Source: a virus
Direction: 5' to 3' (one strand)
DNA: 64,000 nt
Virus record (IMG/VR): IMGVR_UViG_3300004369_000012
Location: 1 to 64,000 of that record
In this document: one piece after another, positions 8,701 through 18,086 of the stretch
Position numbering within the stretch: position 1 is the first letter of the stretch
Layout of the letters: each line of letters begins with the position of its first letter
Program-made: the position numbers and the translations under genes
Notes under the pieces: model-generated
The model's database searches: none
Told to the model about the DNA's origin: nothing
The model's input: only the letters and a program-made list of their open reading frames with translations

Positions 8701-11700
8701 CTTAAGGGTAGACAGGGTATTACAACCGCCAATGCAACTGTAGAAGTTTTGGCATCTGGTAAGATTGTTGGAACTCATGTTGTATATGGTCAGGAAGGAT
8801 CTGGTTGGGGTTCTCTAATTATTGATGACTATTATAGACCAGAAGTGAATGTTGTGACTGGTGAGAATGCCGTTCTCAGACCAGTGATCAATAATGGACG
8901 CATCACTAGTGTTAACGTTGCTAATGGCGGTAAAAATTACTTCTCTACAACCGTTATTACAGTTACTGGTATCGGTACTGGAGCAGAGATCGTTCCCACC
9001 ATTGAGAATGGCGTTATAACCGCCGCTACGGTCGCTAAAACGGGTATTGGGTACTCTACCCTTGGAACTGCACTTAGCGCCTCTGTGAGGGGTTCTGGGG
9101 CGGTTTTCTTGACTGATTTGGAAGAGTGGAGTATCAACCCCGTCAGCAAGAATTATGATTATACTTCTACCGATGATCTTTTCCCAGTTGGCGAAAGAGT
9201 AGATGGTAAAGAACTGCCTGTTGTTTCTTATTATGCACCTAGAAAACTTAGAGAGTCTGTATCAGATCTTTCTAGAGATGCGAATGGAGATGAAATCACT
9301 GATACCACGCACTCAAAAATTATTGGTTGGACGTATGATGGATCTCCAATCTATGGTCCTAGAGGATTTGCAAATCCCAATGGTACTGGTGGTGTAAAAT
9401 ACCTAGAGTCTAGTTATAGTAAGATTACTGGCAGTAGAAATGGTGGTCCTCCAACGGCAACCTTCAAAGCGGGTATGTTTATAGAGGATTTTACTTATAT
9501 TCCTGGAAGTGGCGACCTTGATCAGTACAATGGTAGATTCTGTGTTACACCAGAATATCCTAATGGAGTCTATGCATATTTTGCTTTGGTAGAATCTGCG
9601 ATCGATTCTGATACTAATGATCCATTCTACAGATCTAGAAAACCCGTTTATCCCTATGTTGTCGGTCCTTCTCTGAACTACTATGCTAATCCAGATAACT
9701 TTGTAGATAGATTAGACCAGCATGATGATGTGAGTAAACTTGAACTTACCAAAAATACTTATCGTTATAAGTTATCTGAGAATGGTTATGAGTTCTTGGA
9801 GCAGGTTAATCCCTCAACTAAAGTTGCAAAAATTACTGGATTAACCAAAGGCATCATTAACGACGTTGCGATTCTGCAACCTGGTATCGAATATAATGTT
9901 GGTGATAAATTAACTTTCACTGGTGGAGAAAGTGGATTTGGCGCAATCGCTGTTGTTGAAAGTGTTGTTGGTAATCAAATTAGTACGATTACTTCTACAT
10001 TAACTAATCTAGAGAACATTGTCTTCTCTTCTGATCGCGATACCGTCACTGGTATTCACACTTCCGCACCTCATGGGTTAAAGAACGCGGAATATGTCAA
10101 AATTAGTGGTATCTCTTCCGCTACTTATAGTGGGTATGAGGGAATCTTCCGCGTAAAAGTCGGTCTAACCACATCTGGTTTGACTACTTCTATGCAGAGT
10201 GTACTCAATGTTGATGAGATTACGATCTCCGACTCTCTCAATATTTTTGATATTGACGACATCATTCGCATCGACCATGAAGATATGCGTGTTGTCAACA
10301 AGGATATTGACAACAACATTCTGAGAGTAGAGCGTGCAGTAAATGGAACTTCTAAGGCAACACATGCCACAGGTTCTGTAATTACTAGACAAGAGAAAAA
10401 GTTCACTTACAGCAAGAAAAATCTACCTGGAACTACTCCTCCCACAGATAGTATTGTTTTCTTTGACCCCTCTCAAAGTGTTGGTCTAGGACTATCTTAT
10501 GGAGTTGGTATCGGTTCCACCGTGTCCTATATGGGTAATGGGGGTATTGCAACCGCATTTATTCCTACCAGAACCATTAGACTTCCTGACCATAGTTTTG
10601 CACACGGTGAATACGTTGGTTATAGCGCAAATGGCGGAGATAAGATTGTTATTTCTTATGACGGTAGTACTACTACTAATATGCCAGATGATTTGTACAT
10701 CGTTAAAGTCGGCAGTGATCTTGTTGGTCTAGTAACTACTAAAGCAGGCATTAACTCTGTAACAGACCGTCTGTTCTTCTCCACAGTTGGTGTTGGCAGC
10801 ACACACTTCTTTAGATCGAGAAGGGATGTTGTAACTGGTAACCTAAGAAAAGTTGATGTTGAAGTTACTACCGTTGGTAATCACGGACTTCAATTAAATG
10901 ATCAAGTCAAGATGAATGTTGTTTCTTCGGCAACTAGTGCCGTCTATACAACATATTCTACCGATTCGAGAAAGGTAAGTATTGGGTCCAGCATTAACCC
11001 ACCACTGTTTGTCACTAGAGGAGATAATTTAGAGTTCATTAGTACTAGCACTACTATGAGTAATTTGCATGTCAAATTCTATCGAGACAACAAATTCACC
11101 AAACAGTTTGTTGGTAGTGGTTCTACAACGATAGAAGTAAAGCGGAATAGTTCTGGAATTACAACAATCACCTTCTCTAAAGGTGTTCCTGATGAACTTT
11201 ACTATAGATTTGAAAGTGATATTAGTAATAAAGTTGTTAACGTAGACACTAATATTGTAGATTTCAATAAAATCATTGTAAGGGATAGTAAGTTTTCTGG
11301 TAAGGTGGCAATTACCACGATTACAGACACTACTTTCGGTTATAATATTTTTGATCTACCCGAAAGAGTTGGATACAGTTCCGATCCAGTTCTAAGAACT
11401 TATGACTCGCTCTCTAAGGTCACTAGAGGACCCATCAGCAGCATTCAAATTAAAGACGGTGGTAGGAACTATACGGTCCTTCCAACGGTCTCTGTCGCCT
11501 CTACAACGGGCACTGGCGCATCTCTGAAGGCAATCAGTCTGAAAGCAGAGCATATTGAGTCTGCGGATATCTTCAAATATGGTATTAACTACCCCTCCGA
11601 TCCCACACTGAGACCATATGCAAATCTACCTCAGATTGTAACTCTATCCGATAGTTATTATGTTTCTTCGGTTGGTGTTGTTACAACTGGTGGTAAGTAT

Positions 11701-13986
11701 TTGTCTGCCCCAGATTTGATCGTATTTAATGATATTACCAAAACAAAGAATACCTCTGCGTCGCTAAAAGCGAATATGAGAAGTTCTTCGGTAAATTCAG
11801 TGACTGTCGTTGATGGTGGAAACAACTTCAGTTTTGCAGGAAACAGAATTATCCCCGTTAATAATACCAATGGTGTTGGTATTATCACTGGTACATACTC
11901 TTCTGGTAGTTTGATTCTTACTCTAGAGACCCCTCTATCAGGATTCACTACGGACAATCCACTACCATTTGCAGTTGGCGATCAAGTCTTTGTTGAAAAT
12001 GCAGTAATTAATGCTGGTAGTGGCGATGGATATAACTCTGAAGATTATGACTTTACATACTTTACACTAACTGGCGTTAATACTAATTTCAGTAAGAGAA
12101 ATCAAGCGACTATTACATATGATGCTCCTTCCAATCCAGGAATTCTCACTTCCGTAAGTCAAACCGCTACGGTATCAAACGTTAAGAATCTACCAACATT
12201 TACATTAAATTTGAAAGAGGCATCTTTCATCCCAGGTGAGACTGTAACTAATGGTACTGTCGAGCATAAAGTTTCAGACTCTGATTCTAACTATGTCAGA
12301 GACATTGGTCTTGAGTCTATTTCTGGTCTAAGTACTGGCAATTACCTTTATGGTAAAGAGTCTAATTCCAAAGGAATTATCTCCAAGATTAATAGTAGTG
12401 AAGGTTATTTCAGCGTCAGTGCTACCAAACTAACTGCAAATGACTGGCTCACAAACACAGGTAAAACTAATGAGTTCTTTGAGCGTGTTGCTGATAATGA
12501 TTACTATCAGAACTTCTCTTACTCTGTCAAGAGTAGGGTAGGTATTGCAAGTTGGGGTGAACCTGTTGATTCTCTAGCACATACTACTGGTTTTGAGAAG
12601 TTTGGTGATATGCTCATCGCTTCAGATAGTCTTGGCATTTCCAGTGCCATGACTCCCAATGCCCTGAGTACATCTAGAACTGTTATTATCACAACTAATG
12701 AGGCAAGAGTATTTGCGGAAAATCATTATGATCTAGTAAGTGAAAACTTGAAAAATAATGGAACCGCATCTGATGAAATCACATTCAATTCTACGAGATT
12801 TGGTGATAGCATTAAAATTATTGGTAGTAGAGCGTATTCTTTTGATGACATATCTCCAGAATTTTTCAGTGATACGCTGAGATATCCTGATGCATTTATT
12901 GAACTTGATAGAATTAATACTGTCGGTGTTCCAACCAATCGCTCTGTTAAATATCATCTCTCTATCGCCATCTCTGGTACTGCTGGCGTTAGCACTTACA
13001 ATAGTAAGTATGGTGAACTGATGGTTACATTTGATAGAGATGATGTAATGAGTACTTCATATTCTGATCTTATTGAAGATCTTGATATTGGCGATTTTGA
13101 AGTTATTCAAGAGTCTAACTATTATAGTGTTAGATTTATTCCTAATAATCCTTTCTATGATTATTTCATCAACGATTATAGAGAAACGATTGACGGTATT
13201 GTTGGAGTGGGGTCTACATCATACGGTAACACCACAAAGATTGGTATTACATCCGAAATCGCATCTGCAGATCCATCTACATCTCATGTATTTGGCAGGT
13301 TTAGTACGGCAGATTACAGAAGCGGCACCTCAGTATTTGCGGGTGTTTCTACAAATGGGATTACTCAAGTCAAGGAAGTTACCTTCCTAGGTGTTGGTGA
13401 AACTGCTTTCCAATCCGTTTACTCTGATATTAATAGTGGTTCTTTGGGCACATGCTTCATTGATATGAGTGGTACTACGGAGATTCTACCAACCTTTATT
13501 CCACAGGCAGGATTGGGCGTAACAATGTCCGTTTTCACAACTGCTGTTGGAGTTGGGACTACGGTTCCTTCTGCTGGTATTAGTAGTCTTCCAGTTGGCG
13601 ATGTGGATCTAATCACTGATAGAGTTAATATTCCATCTAGTGGTAGTCCTGGCATTACATCCATTACAGCAATGCCATCAAGTCATTATAAAGCAACTAA
13701 GAGTCATGTTGAGGTTGAAAACGTAACTGATAATCAGTATTCAGTGTTTATTGTTACAACTGCTGCAAATGATCATGGCGTGAGCGTCAATAAATATAAT
13801 TCAGTTACTACTGACGCATCTGAACCCAAGCGTGACATGGATAATACTACTGTTGCGTACACCGCTGATGAGAATGTTATCCTCCAGTTCCTGCCCAAGG
13901 CAAATAAAGAGTATGTGGTAAGGGTAAGCAGTATTCGTATTAATAACCCAGATGATGCTGCCTCAAATGCGGTCGTCGAACTGTAA
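5710..13986 (+). CDS. gp7: giant baseplate wedge protein gp7 (2758 aa)
   Basis: It lies directly after gp6, where T4 has gp7, the peripheral wedge protein. Residues about 199-222 (DFYRTKGTEEAFRILFRVLY) closely resemble what I recall of a T4 gp7 segment around DFYSTKGIEASYKFLFKVLY, and FVDFMRQYYIS near residue 31 also fits. T4 gp7 is 1032 residues with this block near its C terminus; here it is N-terminal and about 2500 residues follow. Those contain an IGDEIITYTG...CVRG module (about 85-125, with two further copies), several GGxGY repeat units, and a YHYH-type segment near 1203-1300 (GWTYDGSPIYGP, then YNGRFCVTPEYPNG). The protein is probably an extended, fibre-like arm of the baseplate. The gp7 name is fairly firm for the N-terminal core; the function of the rest is inferred. 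Confidence 0.8.
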   Translation: MIDTSINRVQVNEVIDNQIPDFIVNDNPEFVDFMRQYYISQEFQGGVIDIAESLQDYKNLDFLNNVNLTKSTNLSSSDLGQFDDVVYVDSTDGWPQKYGLLKIGDEIITYTGITTNSFTGCVRGFSGISNYHKTNDPQSLVFSETSASFHAGLSTVTNLSSLFLQEFFKKTKELFSPGFEDRDFNENVSRSNFIRQVKDFYRTKGTEEAFRILFRVLYNEDASIIRPQDFLFRPSEAKWDKKTVLIARSDNDAGITTATLIGKSITQSSTGASCPISALDSVRIPNGPIYYKIFTNEENIEGIFVQNGITRVTSPVAVGATVITVDSTVGFSTSGSILLNTEEVTYTSKSYNQFFGCSGITTTSDATAEIFSFDSLTVDDGVSVQKFRLTGVLDQFYSDADAQKKGDTFGVKGFGSNEKGLHFTSWLENIPTRSNVDRVVSLGSNQYRLECSSDHFLMIGDKILVIDSSTGAELEFTVSGNGGPATTTVIGGSVLDATGVTKYYIRTKIKFAFSSANGYLNQYTTNIQNIYNTKNDVYVATTGLPSYDITVTKRVRTFNNSGVTGISAQISLTNHGFFDGDEVVYSPSDATKGAAGLETGRSYVVKKVNGDNLYLTISPSAARKGQYVNVYGEVDASSLGARNYKLTPKEFYGKGIQPQHQIKSFPKKQTFGSERQEFIQGDSVGLFLNGIEISTPKSDNKVYYGPITKVNVLNGGSDYGIHDRPRLSVTQTGHTGLGASIIPHVLGSISGLRVLTPGVDYLEVPKLTLQGGNGKGFIGDVRMKSVHKKITFDSTSTGGVVNTATDTFTFLETHEFKNYEKIVYNSLGNKQIGIGTAEQLVSGATYYVIKENDYSIKLAASLADAQLGTNFIGITTNGIGDHTFETVATRNVVDSIVVVNGGSGYANHEVTFGPVGVNTFTNTIKIQDHGYQNSDIVNYTSKGAAISGLSTTVDYYIKIVDKDNLRLSISTDLSTTVDLVSVGVGTHHLYHPPIVATLKGRQGITTANATVEVLASGKIVGTHVVYGQEGSGWGSLIIDDYYRPEVNVVTGENAVLRPVINNGRITSVNVANGGKNYFSTTVITVTGIGTGAEIVPTIENGVITAATVAKTGIGYSTLGTALSASVRGSGAVFLTDLEEWSINPVSKNYDYTSTDDLFPVGERVDGKELPVVSYYAPRKLRESVSDLSRDANGDEITDTTHSKIIGWTYDGSPIYGPRGFANPNGTGGVKYLESSYSKITGSRNGGPPTATFKAGMFIEDFTYIPGSGDLDQYNGRFCVTPEYPNGVYAYFALVESAIDSDTNDPFYRSRKPVYPYVVGPSLNYYANPDNFVDRLDQHDDVSKLELTKNTYRYKLSENGYEFLEQVNPSTKVAKITGLTKGIINDVAILQPGIEYNVGDKLTFTGGESGFGAIAVVESVVGNQISTITSTLTNLENIVFSSDRDTVTGIHTSAPHGLKNAEYVKISGISSATYSGYEGIFRVKVGLTTSGLTTSMQSVLNVDEITISDSLNIFDIDDIIRIDHEDMRVVNKDIDNNILRVERAVNGTSKATHATGSVITRQEKKFTYSKKNLPGTTPPTDSIVFFDPSQSVGLGLSYGVGIGSTVSYMGNGGIATAFIPTRTIRLPDHSFAHGEYVGYSANGGDKIVISYDGSTTTNMPDDLYIVKVGSDLVGLVTTKAGINSVTDRLFFSTVGVGSTHFFRSRRDVVTGNLRKVDVEVTTVGNHGLQLNDQVKMNVVSSATSAVYTTYSTDSRKVSIGSSINPPLFVTRGDNLEFISTSTTMSNLHVKFYRDNKFTKQFVGSGSTTIEVKRNSSGITTITFSKGVPDELYYRFESDISNKVVNVDTNIVDFNKIIVRDSKFSGKVAITTITDTTFGYNIFDLPERVGYSSDPVLRTYDSLSKVTRGPISSIQIKDGGRNYTVLPTVSVASTTGTGASLKAISLKAEHIESADIFKYGINYPSDPTLRPYANLPQIVTLSDSYYVSSVGVVTTGGKYLSAPDLIVFNDITKTKNTSASLKANMRSSSVNSVTVVDGGNNFSFAGNRIIPVNNTNGVGIITGTYSSGSLILTLETPLSGFTTDNPLPFAVGDQVFVENAVINAGSGDGYNSEDYDFTYFTLTGVNTNFSKRNQATITYDAPSNPGILTSVSQTATVSNVKNLPTFTLNLKEASFIPGETVTNGTVEHKVSDSDSNYVRDIGLESISGLSTGNYLYGKESNSKGIISKINSSEGYFSVSATKLTANDWLTNTGKTNEFFERVADNDYYQNFSYSVKSRVGIASWGEPVDSLAHTTGFEKFGDMLIASDSLGISSAMTPNALSTSRTVIITTNEARVFAENHYDLVSENLKNNGTASDEITFNSTRFGDSIKIIGSRAYSFDDISPEFFSDTLRYPDAFIELDRINTVGVPTNRSVKYHLSIAISGTAGVSTYNSKYGELMVTFDRDDVMSTSYSDLIEDLDIGDFEVIQESNYYSVRFIPNNPFYDYFINDYRETIDGIVGVGSTSYGNTTKIGITSEIASADPSTSHVFGRFSTADYRSGTSVFAGVSTNGITQVKEVTFLGVGETAFQSVYSDINSGSLGTCFIDMSGTTEILPTFIPQAGLGVTMSVFTTAVGVGTTVPSAGISSLPVGDVDLITDRVNIPSSGSPGITSITAMPSSHYKATKSHVEVENVTDNQYSVFIVTTAANDHGVSVNKYNSVTTDASEPKRDMDNTTVAYTADENVILQFLPKANKEYVVRVSSIRINNPDDAASNAVVEL

Positions 13987-13987
13987 C

Positions 13988-13995
13988 CTAAATAT
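13988..13995 (+). promoter_or_regulatory. T4-like late promoter box (CTAAATAT)
   Basis: CTAAATAT starts two bases after the gp7 stop and ends 12 bases before the next ATG, consistent with a late start site giving a very short leader. Confidence 0.65.
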
Positions 13996-14007
13996 CTAGA
14001 AACTATA

Positions 14008-17000
14008 ATGGCGGGATTTGAACTAAGATCTACCAACAAGAAGTTCAATGCTCTTGGAGACAATGTAAATTACTCTTTCAAACTGAAGCATGAGGGATTT
14101 CCCGTGTTCAGGAAAGAGTTTGATGCATCAAATTCTGATGTGGTAGATGTTACTGAGAATACCATTAAAATCCCCCAGCATTACATGGTTACTGGTGAGG
14201 AACTCATTTATAGTGCTAACTTGCCCACATCAGGTAATGAGATCCGCATCGATAGTAGCAGCCCTGGTGTTGGTGGCACAGATTTTTTGCCATCATCAGT
14301 TTTTGCAATCAAGGTAGCAGAAAATAAGATCAGAGTTGCTGCTGGTAGAACCTATGCTTTGAATGATGATTACATTACATTTACTAGTGTCGGAATTGGT
14401 ACAACACACACATTAAAATCGATCAAGGAAAATACTAGATCTATTATTTCTCTTGATGGTGTTGTTCAATCACCCATTACTGATAGCGCACATACTACTA
14501 CTGCTTATTATATTTCAAATACTGAAGTTGATCTTGATGATGTTAGTAATATAAAACCTAATGGTCTAATCCGCATTGGTGATGAAATTCTGCGTGTTAG
14601 AACTATTGGGTATGCAAACTCTGAAAATAAACTACTCGTTGATCGTGCTTGGGTAAACACTACAAGATTAAATCACTCCGTACCAATTACAGCAACTCTT
14701 CTCAACGGCAACTACAATATTGATGGCGATGTATTGACATTCTCTGACTTGCCTGTCGGATGGCAAGGTGCTCAAATCGGTATTAAATCAGATTTCTTTG
14801 ATGCCGCTACGAGTAGTTTTACATTCAAGAATGATGCTTTCCAGCAAGGAACTGGTGTAAAACTACTTTCTGGTTTTCCTCCACAACCACTAGAGAATAA
14901 TACAGATTATTTCCTTATCAGAAACTATCAAAATAACTTTGGTTTTACTACAGATAGGGGTGACGCCTTAGCGGGTATCAATACAATTCAACTTGCCAAC
15001 GTTGGTGTTGGTACACACGTTTTAATTGTTGATGGTGAGTTCCCCTCAGAAAGTAAGTTTAACGGGCGCTTCTTCATTAGATCTGATTACACAACAAATC
15101 TACTGATCGACGATATTTCTGGTCAATTTACTGGTGCTGCTACCACTTTCAGTATTAAGAGTAACGGTATTAACACCGTTGGTATGGCAACTGATAATGG
15201 AATTATTTTGATCAATAATATCTTCCAAAGACCTACTATTGATTATGATTTTGATGAGGTTGGAGCAGCAACTTCGATTACCTTTACTGGCGCTAAAAAC
15301 TTAGCAGGAACTTACATCACTAGTCATTACGAAGTAAATCAAAACGCCGTTCCCAGAAGAGGTATTATTGTATCTGTTGCATCTACTCCTGGCACAGGAT
15401 ATCAACCTCAATATGCGGGTGTTGGCACTGCGATTGTATCTGGATTGGGTACGGTAGCAAGTGTATCCATTGCTTATACGGGATCTGGATATAGAGATAA
15501 TACATATCAGATTCAATTTAACTCTAAATCTGGTTTAGGAACTGGAGCAGAGGGAACATTTACAGTTGTTGATGGATACATTGATGCAAGTTCTGTAATT
15601 ATTACCAGTCCTGGTACAGGATATACTTGGGCGAATGGTAAAGAACCAGAACCTGTCTTCCAATTCCCACTTCCTTACGATGATATGTCTCTGGAAGGAA
15701 GTTTGACTGGTATTGGTGCTTCTGTTGTTGCTACCGTTGGCATCGGATCTAGTGTCAATGACTTTAAACTCGGCAATCTGGGTTATAACTATCGAGTCGG
15801 TGATGAATTGACTATTGTTGGTATGAAGACCGATAGTAACGCTGGCGCTGATTTCATTCCCTTTAAATTAACAGTTACTGACGTACAGGATGATACTTTT
15901 ACAGGTTGGACTCCTGGTAAGTTGAAGTTGTTGGATGATTTGTCCAGTGAATTTGATGGTGGATCTAGAATCTTTACACTTAAGGAGACTACGGCGGGAG
16001 TTCAGAGAGTTTATAATATTGAAAAAGAACCAGGTTCTTCTGTTGAATTAGATTCTCATTTGGTCATTTTCCTGAATGATGTTTTGCAGGAACCTGGTGT
16101 TTCGTATGAGTTCAATGGTGGTAATGAATTAATCTTCAGTGAGGCACCCGTAGAAGGGTCTGAGATGCAGATCTTTGTTTATATTGGTACTGATGCCGAC
16201 GTTGAAGAAAGAACAGAACCACAGACCATTAAACCTGGCGATACGGTAGTAATTGAAAAGTCCACTGATAAGACTCTTCCCGTAACGCAGGATGAGAGAT
16301 ATATCAGCGGCATTGAAGATACGGTTACCTTAAATACACCTCTGTATGCTGGTGTTGGCATCTCATCGGTAACTAATCCACTGAGACCTATTAACTGGTA
16401 CAAACAGCAAAATGATGCTATCGTTGGCGGTGAAATTATCAGTAAGGCGAGAGATATTTACAAGGCCAGAATTAATCCAACTACCAGAATTATTCAGACT
16501 GTTGGCACAACAACAAGTCATCTATATGCACAAAATGCCGATCTTCTATTTGAAAAAGTAGAACAACCAGATATATCTGAGTTTGATATTAAAATTATTG
16601 ATAGTGAATTTGTAACACGTCAGGCGGCGATTGGTACTGCAACAATTTCTGGGTTCGGTACAGTTGCAAGTATCACACTGTCTAATCCTGGTGCAGGTTT
16701 CTGGAAAGCGCCTACGGTTGTCATTGCAGGACCAGGTATTGGTACAACTGCCATTGTTACTGCTGGTGTTTCTGCAGCAGGCACAGTCACTGATTTTGTA
16801 TTTACTAATCCTGGTGCAGGTTATACTTTCTCCGATGCTCCTGTTGTGTTTATTGACGCACCACCAGCAAGAATTGAAACTAGAAGGGGTGTTGCTGTAT
16901 CTGGTGATTTTGGTATTATCACTGGTGTTGGCACTACCGCAACGGGTCTACAATTAGATTTCTTCATTCCCTTCGATTCTCCAATCCGTGATGGATCATT

Positions 17001-17394
17001 GGGGAATCTCACTAGATCTGGTATTGCAACTCATGATTACTTTATTTTGTCCAGAACTAACGTTGGTGCTGGTGTAACTGCTCTTGATCGTGATGATGCG
17101 GTTATCGGTATTTCTACAGAAAATCTTGATGGCGTCTTCCAAGTTGCTCATTATGAGTATATAACGGCAGGTGCTATTTCAACTGTCAGAGTACATACAA
17201 AAGTTGCTACGGATCATGGTGTAAATACATCGGGGATGACATCTGGTATTGGTACAAGTTTTGGTGAATTTTCTTGGGCGAAGTTCCAAGTTTCCAGACC
17301 TACTAATGGTAAACAGTTTAATGTTAACACAAACAACGGATTGACTGGTCTCTCTACTGCACCCTCCATTATAAGATCGCACGTATTGCCATGA
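14008..17394 (+). CDS. large virion structural protein, baseplate/tail fibre type (1128 aa)
   Basis: An 1128-residue beta-rich protein between gp7 and gp8 in the baseplate cluster. The N terminus (MAGFELRSTNKKFNALGDN) is followed by repeated short modules: an IGDEILRV...VDRAW element near residues 190-215, GxGY solenoid-like units near 486-557 and 890-952 (NPGAGFWKAPTVVIAGPG), and a LNDVLQEPGVSYEF element near 690 of the type common in phage fibre proteins. The module content overlaps that of gp7 and the 2324-residue protein downstream, so it most likely belongs to the baseplate periphery or short fibres. T4 gp9/gp10/gp11 are not recognisable here, and this protein may replace one of them; that is inference from position. 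Confidence 0.75.
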   Translation: MAGFELRSTNKKFNALGDNVNYSFKLKHEGFPVFRKEFDASNSDVVDVTENTIKIPQHYMVTGEELIYSANLPTSGNEIRIDSSSPGVGGTDFLPSSVFAIKVAENKIRVAAGRTYALNDDYITFTSVGIGTTHTLKSIKENTRSIISLDGVVQSPITDSAHTTTAYYISNTEVDLDDVSNIKPNGLIRIGDEILRVRTIGYANSENKLLVDRAWVNTTRLNHSVPITATLLNGNYNIDGDVLTFSDLPVGWQGAQIGIKSDFFDAATSSFTFKNDAFQQGTGVKLLSGFPPQPLENNTDYFLIRNYQNNFGFTTDRGDALAGINTIQLANVGVGTHVLIVDGEFPSESKFNGRFFIRSDYTTNLLIDDISGQFTGAATTFSIKSNGINTVGMATDNGIILINNIFQRPTIDYDFDEVGAATSITFTGAKNLAGTYITSHYEVNQNAVPRRGIIVSVASTPGTGYQPQYAGVGTAIVSGLGTVASVSIAYTGSGYRDNTYQIQFNSKSGLGTGAEGTFTVVDGYIDASSVIITSPGTGYTWANGKEPEPVFQFPLPYDDMSLEGSLTGIGASVVATVGIGSSVNDFKLGNLGYNYRVGDELTIVGMKTDSNAGADFIPFKLTVTDVQDDTFTGWTPGKLKLLDDLSSEFDGGSRIFTLKETTAGVQRVYNIEKEPGSSVELDSHLVIFLNDVLQEPGVSYEFNGGNELIFSEAPVEGSEMQIFVYIGTDADVEERTEPQTIKPGDTVVIEKSTDKTLPVTQDERYISGIEDTVTLNTPLYAGVGISSVTNPLRPINWYKQQNDAIVGGEIISKARDIYKARINPTTRIIQTVGTTTSHLYAQNADLLFEKVEQPDISEFDIKIIDSEFVTRQAAIGTATISGFGTVASITLSNPGAGFWKAPTVVIAGPGIGTTAIVTAGVSAAGTVTDFVFTNPGAGYTFSDAPVVFIDAPPARIETRRGVAVSGDFGIITGVGTTATGLQLDFFIPFDSPIRDGSLGNLTRSGIATHDYFILSRTNVGAGVTALDRDDAVIGISTENLDGVFQVAHYEYITAGAISTVRVHTKVATDHGVNTSGMTSGIGTSFGEFSWAKFQVSRPTNGKQFNVNTNNGLTGLSTAPSIIRSHVLP

Positions 17395-18068
17395 ATTTTA
17401 AGATGACGGATCTCATTTATAGAGTTCCGAAATTTTTGTCAAAAGATGAATGTCAGTTTCTTATAGAGGAGTATGAATCTAGGGCAAGTGAAAGTGATTT
17501 AGAGCATTGCCCAGATTCTACTACAGGTATAGATACTTATTCAACGTTTAGTAGAGTAGTACTACAACTTGGTACTGAAGCAGGTGATTTGATGTTCAGG
17601 AAGACTGAACAAGCAGTAAATCAATATCTAGATTACCTAGATCGATTTGGTGCTTTTCATATGACAGGTTTGAGGGAATCATTGATGTATTCCCACGTTT
17701 ATAGACTACTTAAATATAGTGTTGGGGGTAAAATTCACCCACATACAGATCATGATGCTTTTGGTTACGGAAGCGTAACATTTAATCTAAATGAAGAGTA
17801 TACTGGCGGGGTTTTTAAGTTTTTTAATGGTCAACATAGCGTCCGATTAAAGCGTGGCGAGATGATGATATGGCCAGCAGATTATTTCTGGGTTCATGAA
17901 GTTACCCCAATTAAAAGTGGTGTTAGATATAGCACTAATAGTTTCTTACTTTCCATTCCTGTAGAAGTACGTGACGATATTTGTGCGAATATTAATGACT
18001 ATACCAATAGATGGTTTGAACACCACGGTAAGGTAAAACCAGACCCTTACGCAATCAACCCTAAATAG
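17391..18068 (+). CDS. 2-oxoglutarate/Fe(II)-dependent dioxygenase
   Basis: A 225-residue double-stranded beta-helix dioxygenase of the prolyl-4-hydroxylase type. The iron triad is visible as H118-T-D120 (KIHPHTDHD) and H169 (DYFWVHEV), and R179 in SGVRYSTNSF is well placed to bind the 2-oxoglutarate carboxylate. The domain is complete. It overlaps the end of the preceding structural gene by four bases (ATGA) and is followed by gp8, so it is embedded in the baseplate operon. Family members hydroxylate protein residues, nucleobases or small molecules; a virion-protein substrate is an inference from location only. It is one of three such enzymes in the window, and they differ from each other in sequence. 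Confidence 0.88.
   Translation: MNFKMTDLIYRVPKFLSKDECQFLIEEYESRASESDLEHCPDSTTGIDTYSTFSRVVLQLGTEAGDLMFRKTEQAVNQYLDYLDRFGAFHMTGLRESLMYSHVYRLLKYSVGGKIHPHTDHDAFGYGSVTFNLNEEYTGGVFKFFNGQHSVRLKRGEMMIWPADYFWVHEVTPIKSGVRYSTNSFLLSIPVEVRDDICANINDYTNRWFEHHGKVKPDPYAINPK
18061..18068 (+). promoter_or_regulatory. T4-like late promoter box (CTAAATAG)
   Basis: CTAAATAG coincides with the last codons and TAG stop of the dioxygenase gene, 18 bases before the gp8 ATG. Confidence 0.65.
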
Positions 18069-18086
18069 AAAAAAAATTGTCTAAAA

